From the NCBI GenBank assembly GCA_963281155.1, contig CAUJLY010000001.1, positions 6,200,001 through 6,264,000 of the forward strand: a stretch of DNA of 64,000 nt, given 5' to 3'. Origin of the DNA: Rhabditophanes sp. KR3021. Taxonomy: Eukaryota; Nematoda; Chromadorea; Rhabditida; Alloionematidae. The notes beneath the pieces are model-generated. The model saw only the letters and a program-made list of their open reading frames with translations. It ran no database searches and was not told where the DNA came from. Below are positions 59,184-64,000 of this stretch, piece by piece; the stretch's first letter is position 1; every line of letters starts with the position of its first letter. The position numbers and the translations under genes were made by a program.

Positions 59184-60134
59184 TCAGATAATAATTAATG
59201 GATTTTCTTCTCTAATAATTGAATTTTGATTTTCAAAGGAATATGATGGCAATTCTCTCTTGTGTACCTTTCTTTCTCTCCAAATGAAAAAAATGTTTGC
59301 CAATAATGAAAGTATGACCAGGATGATCAAAATTGTAGTTATAAAGGTATTTGATGAAGGCATAACTTTACACGGCTTAGTTGGTTCTCTTAGTGGAATA
59401 ATAATTGGACGTCCTTTACATGCCGTAATCCCTTTGTCATTACATGAAACAACCTGAGTCGAAGTAAACACTTCTAATCCATCAGCAGTAAACATTGTTC
59501 TGTTTCCCACAATCACAGGTATTTCGTTAAAACAGACATTTCCAACTTTCTTACTTCTAATAATCTTTGTCACATTCACTACTTGGCATAGTTTCATAGA
59601 AACACTCAACTTTTTGTCATGCAGAAAAATGTTATCCAAACCAAACCAATTTCTAATATCTTTTATCTGCCGATCACTAAATTCGTCTTCTGTTGGCATA
59701 GACAATGCTTTAAATTCAGTAACATAAACATCATATGCTAACAAAATAGTCTTATCTTTACTTTTGTCCATAAATTCGATATCAACATTATGTTTAGCAT
59801 TTAGATTAATCCACAAATTATTGCCCAAATATTCGGAATCTGGCGGAGTACACTTAGGAGGATCTGTTGTTTTATTAAAAATATAATGCCATTCGATAGG
59901 TGACATGGTAATTACGCTCTTTTCATAAAGGTACGCATGATTGTTGGAATAAGAACAGCTATCAGTTGGGAAATCATACTTAATCATTTGAACACTCTTT
60001 GGTATAAACTTTTCAGGTGAATTCAGTTTTCTTAATGGTATCTTGTCGAGAACATATTTTTTACTGCAATCATGGAAGCATTCGATTGGAGAAATAGCAA
60101 AAACCAGATAAAACAATATAAATTTAACAATCAT
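59184..60134 (-). CDS. Type I membrane protein of unknown family, paralog A
   Basis: Intronless, 316 residues. Signal peptide FILFYLVFAISPIECF, a Cys-bearing ectodomain of about 240 residues with N-glycosylation sites, one transmembrane helix (TFITTILIILVILSLLANIF), then a basic stop-transfer stretch and a 35-residue cytosolic tail. Marks shared with the neighbour at 61284: FHDCSK, FIPKSVQMIKYDFPTDSC, EYLGNNLWINLNAKH, NVTKIIRSKKVGNVC, IPVIVGNRTMFTADGLEVF and VVSCNDKGITACK. No domain recognised. The second copy nearby in the same direction shows a tandem duplication. Probably a cell-surface protein; its function is unknown. Confidence 0.75.
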   Translation of the reverse strand: MIVKFILFYLVFAISPIECFHDCSKKYVLDKIPLRKLNSPEKFIPKSVQMIKYDFPTDSCSYSNNHAYLYEKSVITMSPIEWHYIFNKTTDPPKCTPPDSEYLGNNLWINLNAKHNVDIEFMDKSKDKTILLAYDVYVTEFKALSMPTEDEFSDRQIKDIRNWFGLDNIFLHDKKLSVSMKLCQVVNVTKIIRSKKVGNVCFNEIPVIVGNRTMFTADGLEVFTSTQVVSCNDKGITACKGRPIIIPLREPTKPCKVMPSSNTFITTILIILVILSLLANIFFIWRERKVHKRELPSYSFENQNSIIREENPLIII

Positions 60135-61283
60135 TCTGAAATAAATTTTAATAGCTTATTTAATGATAAAATGAAATCAGAATCTTAAGTATTTCAAAAG
60201 GCGTATAAACATTGAAATTGAAATCCTTTAAATAATGAATAATCTTATGGACGATGCAAAATCTTCCAGATTTAACAAACATTAAGTTTAGGAAGTAAAA
60301 ATGTATCCCGTATTTATGTTCCGCTTTTTTATTATACATGGAAATTATAGTGCGACAAATAAGAAAATCTTTAATATAGTATAAGCCGTTCTAAAGACAA
60401 CTAATATTTTACAAATCTGTCATCTCAAAATAATTTATCTTAACCTTTTTAATATAAACATCGGTGTTAACATAAACAAAGTGTTTGCTCATATTCCTCC
60501 CTTACATACTTAGCTAATGTTTTATAACAGAGGCTATTAAAGACAAAAAAGTTGTCACATATTATTAAATAACAGAACGGTGTCTTTTAAAGACGTATTT
60601 AAAAAGTCGTTGTTTAAAATGGTTTTTTTACATTTTTGATCAAATAAACAGACTATTTGAAACCAGTGCCAGAGTACATTGTTATACGTTTTATATATGT
60701 GTAGATATCTATTTTTGCATATACATCAGCAAAGCCGATGCGATTTTTAATTAAAGAAAGAACATGAGGAATGAATTGAAACAATACAACGTTTGGATAT
60801 TGTAATTACAATGAATGATAAAAGCAGACTTTCAGTAAAATATTTGCTTGTCAAAAGAAATTTTTTAGATTATGTATTTAAGGCAGCATTTAACAAATGA
60901 GATAAATTTATCTATCAGTCTTCAATGATACCCTCAAATCAACAATAATTGGAATGTACATAATACAAAAATGATATGTCGGCACTATGAAAGTTAATTT
61001 ATGTCTCAAAGAATAACTTATTCTTTTCACAATTGCTTGGCTTTCATTTACGATATGTGATCACGACCAACACTTCGTTTCACAATTTTGTTGTTCTGGT
61101 GTGATCTATTTTAATTTCCAGTGTTGATAAATGTATTGGTATATTTTTTGTGTCTTCTTTTTGATACAAATGGTTAGTTAATACCAAAGTTGAGTAAGTT
61201 GTTATAAACAAGCGTTATATTTTGACAATAATATAATCATTTAGGAAATAAATAATAAATTTATTAACAAAAGTCGTTATTAA
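60135..61283. other. Spacer between the two membrane-protein paralogs
   Basis: 1.15 kb of AT-rich sequence. No third copy, relic or RNA gene was seen; it presumably holds the promoter of paralog A and the 3' flank of paralog B. Confidence 0.45.
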
Positions 61284-62315
61284 TTAGTTAATATTATTCC
61301 GATACTCCAAAATAGTTGAGTTCGTTTCAATAAAAGGATCACCATATTTTCTTTCATTTTTTAATTGTCGTCTGTACCAAAGGATAATTGCAATTATTGA
61401 GCAGATTAAAATAACAATAATAAACATTTCAAAGTCATTTTTGCTTTCATTTAAAAGTATTGACGGATGGCTGACTGTTAGGTTGGCTTCTTTTTGTTGT
61501 GGAACTTGTGTTACATCAATAGTTGTTGTTTCAACCGTTTTTTCACCAGCTTTTACTATGGCGTCAGTTTTTAATATTTCTTTGCATGGAACGACTTCTT
61601 TCCCAGCACAAGAAACTTCTACGGATGTACTAAATATATTAATTCCATCATCACTAAACATAAGTTTATTTCCTACACGAACAGGTATATCTTTGACACA
61701 ATCGTCTCCAACTTTCTTGCTTCTTATGACTCCAGTTACATTAACAAATTCGCAAATATTAACAAAGGACGTGACGTTATTAACTTGTACAAGATCAACG
61801 TTATCCATCCCGATGAAAGTTCTGAATTTTTTGAGATTTCGCTTATTAATTTGCATATCCGATCTTCTTACAAAATGCGTGAATTCTATTCCATAAGTAG
61901 CAAAAGCATTTTCAATAAAAGGACCTTTTATTTCGTTCATCAAAGTAACATTAAATGGATGTCTGCTATTTAGATTAACCCAAACATTGTTACCTAAATA
62001 TATTCCGCTTAAAGGAACACAATCGAAATGGTGATTATTCTTGACATCGAGAGAATACCATTCTAAGGGGAAAATAAAAATAATTGTATTGTTAGAAACA
62101 AAGGCATAATCGTCCGAATGATGACAGGTATCACTCTTAAAGTCGTATTCTATAATTTCCACACTTCTAGGAAAGAAATTTTCAATTGGTTCTGCTTTTT
62201 TGGCTTGAAAAGCTGCCCTGTCGTACGGTCTAATTTTAGAACAATCTTGAAAACACTTTAATTTAACGAAAAATGTTATCAACAAAATAAAATACAATAC
62301 TGTCTTTAGTGTCAT
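61284..62315 (-). CDS. Type I membrane protein of unknown family, paralog B
   Basis: Intronless, 343 residues. Signal peptide TVLYFILLITFFVKLKCF, then FQDCSK, FFPRSVEIIEYDFKSDTC, IYLGNNVWVNLNSRHPF, NVTGVIRSKKVGDDC, IPVRVGNKLMFSDDGINIF and VEVSCAGKEVVPCK, all aligned with paralog A. Unlike A it has a Thr/Val-rich stalk of about 50 residues (GEKTVETTTIDVTQ) before the membrane helix MFIIVILICSIIAIILWY. The cytosolic tail is short. The two genes share all cysteine positions I can compare but differ at most other residues, so the duplication is old. Family unknown. Confidence 0.75.
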   Translation of the reverse strand: MTLKTVLYFILLITFFVKLKCFQDCSKIRPYDRAAFQAKKAEPIENFFPRSVEIIEYDFKSDTCHHSDDYAFVSNNTIIFIFPLEWYSLDVKNNHHFDCVPLSGIYLGNNVWVNLNSRHPFNVTLMNEIKGPFIENAFATYGIEFTHFVRRSDMQINKRNLKKFRTFIGMDNVDLVQVNNVTSFVNICEFVNVTGVIRSKKVGDDCVKDIPVRVGNKLMFSDDGINIFSTSVEVSCAGKEVVPCKEILKTDAIVKAGEKTVETTTIDVTQVPQQKEANLTVSHPSILLNESKNDFEMFIIVILICSIIAIILWYRRQLKNERKYGDPFIETNSTILEYRNNIN

Positions 62316-62981
62316 GATTAAATTAATAAGGATACAAATTCGTAAATATATTTGAATTCAAAATATGTTTTCAAAAACATTAATATAATGAATTTAACTT
62401 ATATATGTTAAGTTAAAATACCATGACAAGGCAAGCATTATTTTGTCTTTTGCAAAAAGCATGTTCCACATACGCTATCTTGATAACTTGACATTCCTAC
62501 GTTTAAATCACTTTTGATCATTGTTAATGTGATACCTAAATTAATGTTTACATTTAAATAATAAAATACATATTTTTGTAAACAGTTAGCAAAAATTATA
62601 TTGTTTTGATAATAAAAATAAATTACATGGCATTTGAACTTAATGCACAAAAAAATGTTTTATAAGCATTTAAAAACCTGATTCACAAATTGAAATGGAT
62701 ATTTAGACAAATATAAGTCAACATAATGCAAATTTTTGAAAATCAAAGTTTGTTTTTATATCGCTAACTTGTTACTAACCAAATGATTCTATATCAAACT
62801 AAATTTTACATTAAACTAAATGAAAGGAATTACATAAATCATTTGCAAATAAAGATGCATATTATAGACAATATCAATTTTAAACAAAAAATGAATACAA
62901 TGTCCAATCTAAAATTTAAATTCATTTATAATTTAAGTCTATAGTTAAGCATAATAATGGGTCACTTAATTAGTTTGTAAT
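62316..62981. other. Intergenic spacer
   Basis: AT-rich spacer between paralog B and the RING-CH gene. I see no gene. The minus-strand frame at 62650-62438 has no protein-like features. Confidence 0.4.
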
Positions 62982-63624
62982 ATGTATCCAACGGAAGAAT
63001 CAACCCATTTCGAAACACTCAGAACTGGAGTGAGCTTTTCTTTGACTGCTGAGAGTAAAAGGTGTCGCATTGTTTTGAACCCACTAGAAGAGGTCTTTTA
63101 ACTCCATGTCGTTGCAAAGGATCCTGCGCTTATATCCATAACCATTGTTTGGAAAAATGGTTTAATGCTCCTGGAAAGGCCTCTTGTGAAATATGCAAAT
63201 ATGACTATAGGGTTAACAGATTGGGATACAAAAATGTCACCGAAATGACTCTTCCCTGCGCTTATTCTGATGATCCGGAGGAGATCATTGACTTCGTTTG
63301 CATGATTGGCTGGATTTTGTTTCTCTTTGCTCTACTTTTGCAATGCTTTTGGCAAGTTATTTTAAATATTACAATTAATTAATCAACTTCTGCAGGATTG
63401 GACCAACCAAAACTTTACATTTGATAGTATTCTTTAGAGGTTCATCATCTGGATACATAATTACATTTGTCGCATTTGCCATCAACACTATCTATTATTC
63501 CGAAATTTTGTTTTATGCCTACGAAAGATGGCATCTCGTTAATTCAAGTTACAAGTGGGTAGATTATAAACAAAAAATGAATCGTAACCTCCATACTGAA
63601 CCTATTACTGAAAAATTGCATTAA
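62982..63624 (+). pseudogene. RING-CH (MARCH2/3-like) membrane E3 ubiquitin ligase with a one-base frame break
   Basis: Members ubiquitinate membrane proteins in the endocytic route. From ATG 62982 (MYPTEESTHFETLRTG) the frame reaches the first zinc cysteine, TGTCGC, then loses one base before TGTTTTGAA (63063-63073): the expected C-R-I-C becomes CR-frameshift. In the shifted frame the rest is complete: CFEPTRRGLLTPCRCKGSC, IHNHCLEKWF, CEICKYDYRV, a helix FVCMIGWILFLFALLLQCF. An intron with a GC donor (TTG|GCAAGT) at 63352 to 63395 follows, and a second helix GYIITFVAFAINTIYYSEIL in the last exon ending at 63624. Everything but one base fits a working gene, so either an assembly error or a very recent loss is possible. 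Confidence 0.75.
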
Positions 63625-64000
63625 TGTATCATAAAGTGCATAATTTAATAATAAATTGAACTAAGATATAAAAATATATTTATTCACTATTTATACTTTT
63701 AACAACAAATAAAACTTTATCTAATATCTCCCATCATTTTCTCCTCACCAACATTATCTTACATTTGACTATAAATAATAACAACATCTAATTAACTAAC
63801 TGTACAAATACTTGTTAATATTTATAATTCACCCTGACCATCATTACCTCTTCAAATAGAGTACACTTTCGTTTGATAAATAAGCTTATTATAAATAAAA
63901 AATAATTTCTATGTCCACTTTTAACGAAATCTCACATACATATTTCTTATACAATTTGTTATTATTTTTACATACAAAGTGTAGGTTTGAGATTCTACAT
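63625..64000. other. Right-edge intergenic sequence
   Basis: AT-rich, with an AATAAA at 63651 that may end the RING-CH transcript. Nothing else seen up to the edge. Confidence 0.4.

Noticed and set aside
1..64000. tRNA, rRNA, snRNA, spliced-leader RNA genes or CRISPR arrays
   Set aside because: Looked for B-box-like, U6-like and spliced-leader-like strings and for spaced repeats; none convincing by eye. A tRNAscan/Infernal run would be decisive.

Overview
This 64 kb window is AT-rich animal nuclear DNA from a nematode. The evidence is a cuticle collagen with the nematode N-terminal domain and Cys-flanked Gly-X-Y blocks, an invertebrate-type lysozyme of nematode pattern, introns mostly of 40-60 bases ending in TTTTAG or TTTCAG, and close gene spacing. 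The base composition suggests one of the AT-rich lineages (perhaps Tylenchina), but that placement is inference.

Layout, left to right. 1-4.1 kb: a sulfurtransferase (minus, cut by the edge), divergent from a MICOS APOO/APOOL gene, then a collagen carrying tyrosine repeats. 4.7-11.7 kb: a very large co-Smad-like gene in 14 exons, then an unrecognised Asn/Ser-rich gene. 12.1-18.8 kb: a compact plus-strand run of PP1-type phosphatase, SENP/Ulp protease, cornichon and an ACAD10-type HAD-kinase-dehydrogenase fusion ending in a peroxisomal SKL. 20.5-25.7 kb: an orphan gene, a FERM protein, a broken glycoprotein gene and a membrane-protein fragment. 26.3-33.2 kb: an RPUSD2-type pseudouridine synthase (minus), a phosphatase relic, an EXTL glycosyltransferase and an SLC18B1-type transporter (minus). 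33.2-42.6 kb: no gene seen. 42.6-46 kb: a PRKX/PKA-like kinase whose first intron holds an antisense lysozyme gene. 47.9-55.7 kb: UGGT, the ER folding sensor (minus), with long introns full of relics. 56-58.3 kb: CDK8, divergent from UGGT. 58.6-63.6 kb: a BTB relic, two tandem paralogous membrane proteins of unknown family and a RING-CH (MARCH) gene with one frame break.

The most unusual signal is a repeated unit lying antisense inside long introns of three unrelated genes (the Smad gene, UGGT and CDK8). The copies share a 5' block of about 150 bases. Two of them also share a 3' block that continues past the stop codon. The longest copy carries a decayed reading frame of about 1.2 kb between the blocks, and the CDK8 copy lacks this middle. 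A distant relative at protein level lies in another UGGT intron. Other points of interest are a possible one-nucleotide exon in UGGT, a 12-base exon in the phosphatase, three GC-AG introns, and a stop-free in-frame intron made of a 30-base repeat in the ACAD10-type gene.

The genes are ordinary cellular functions (signalling, secretory pathway, mitochondria, cuticle) and do not form one pathway. UGGT and cornichon both serve the early secretory route. All gene models come from reading splice sites, phase and family similarity by eye; none was tested by alignment or RNA data.
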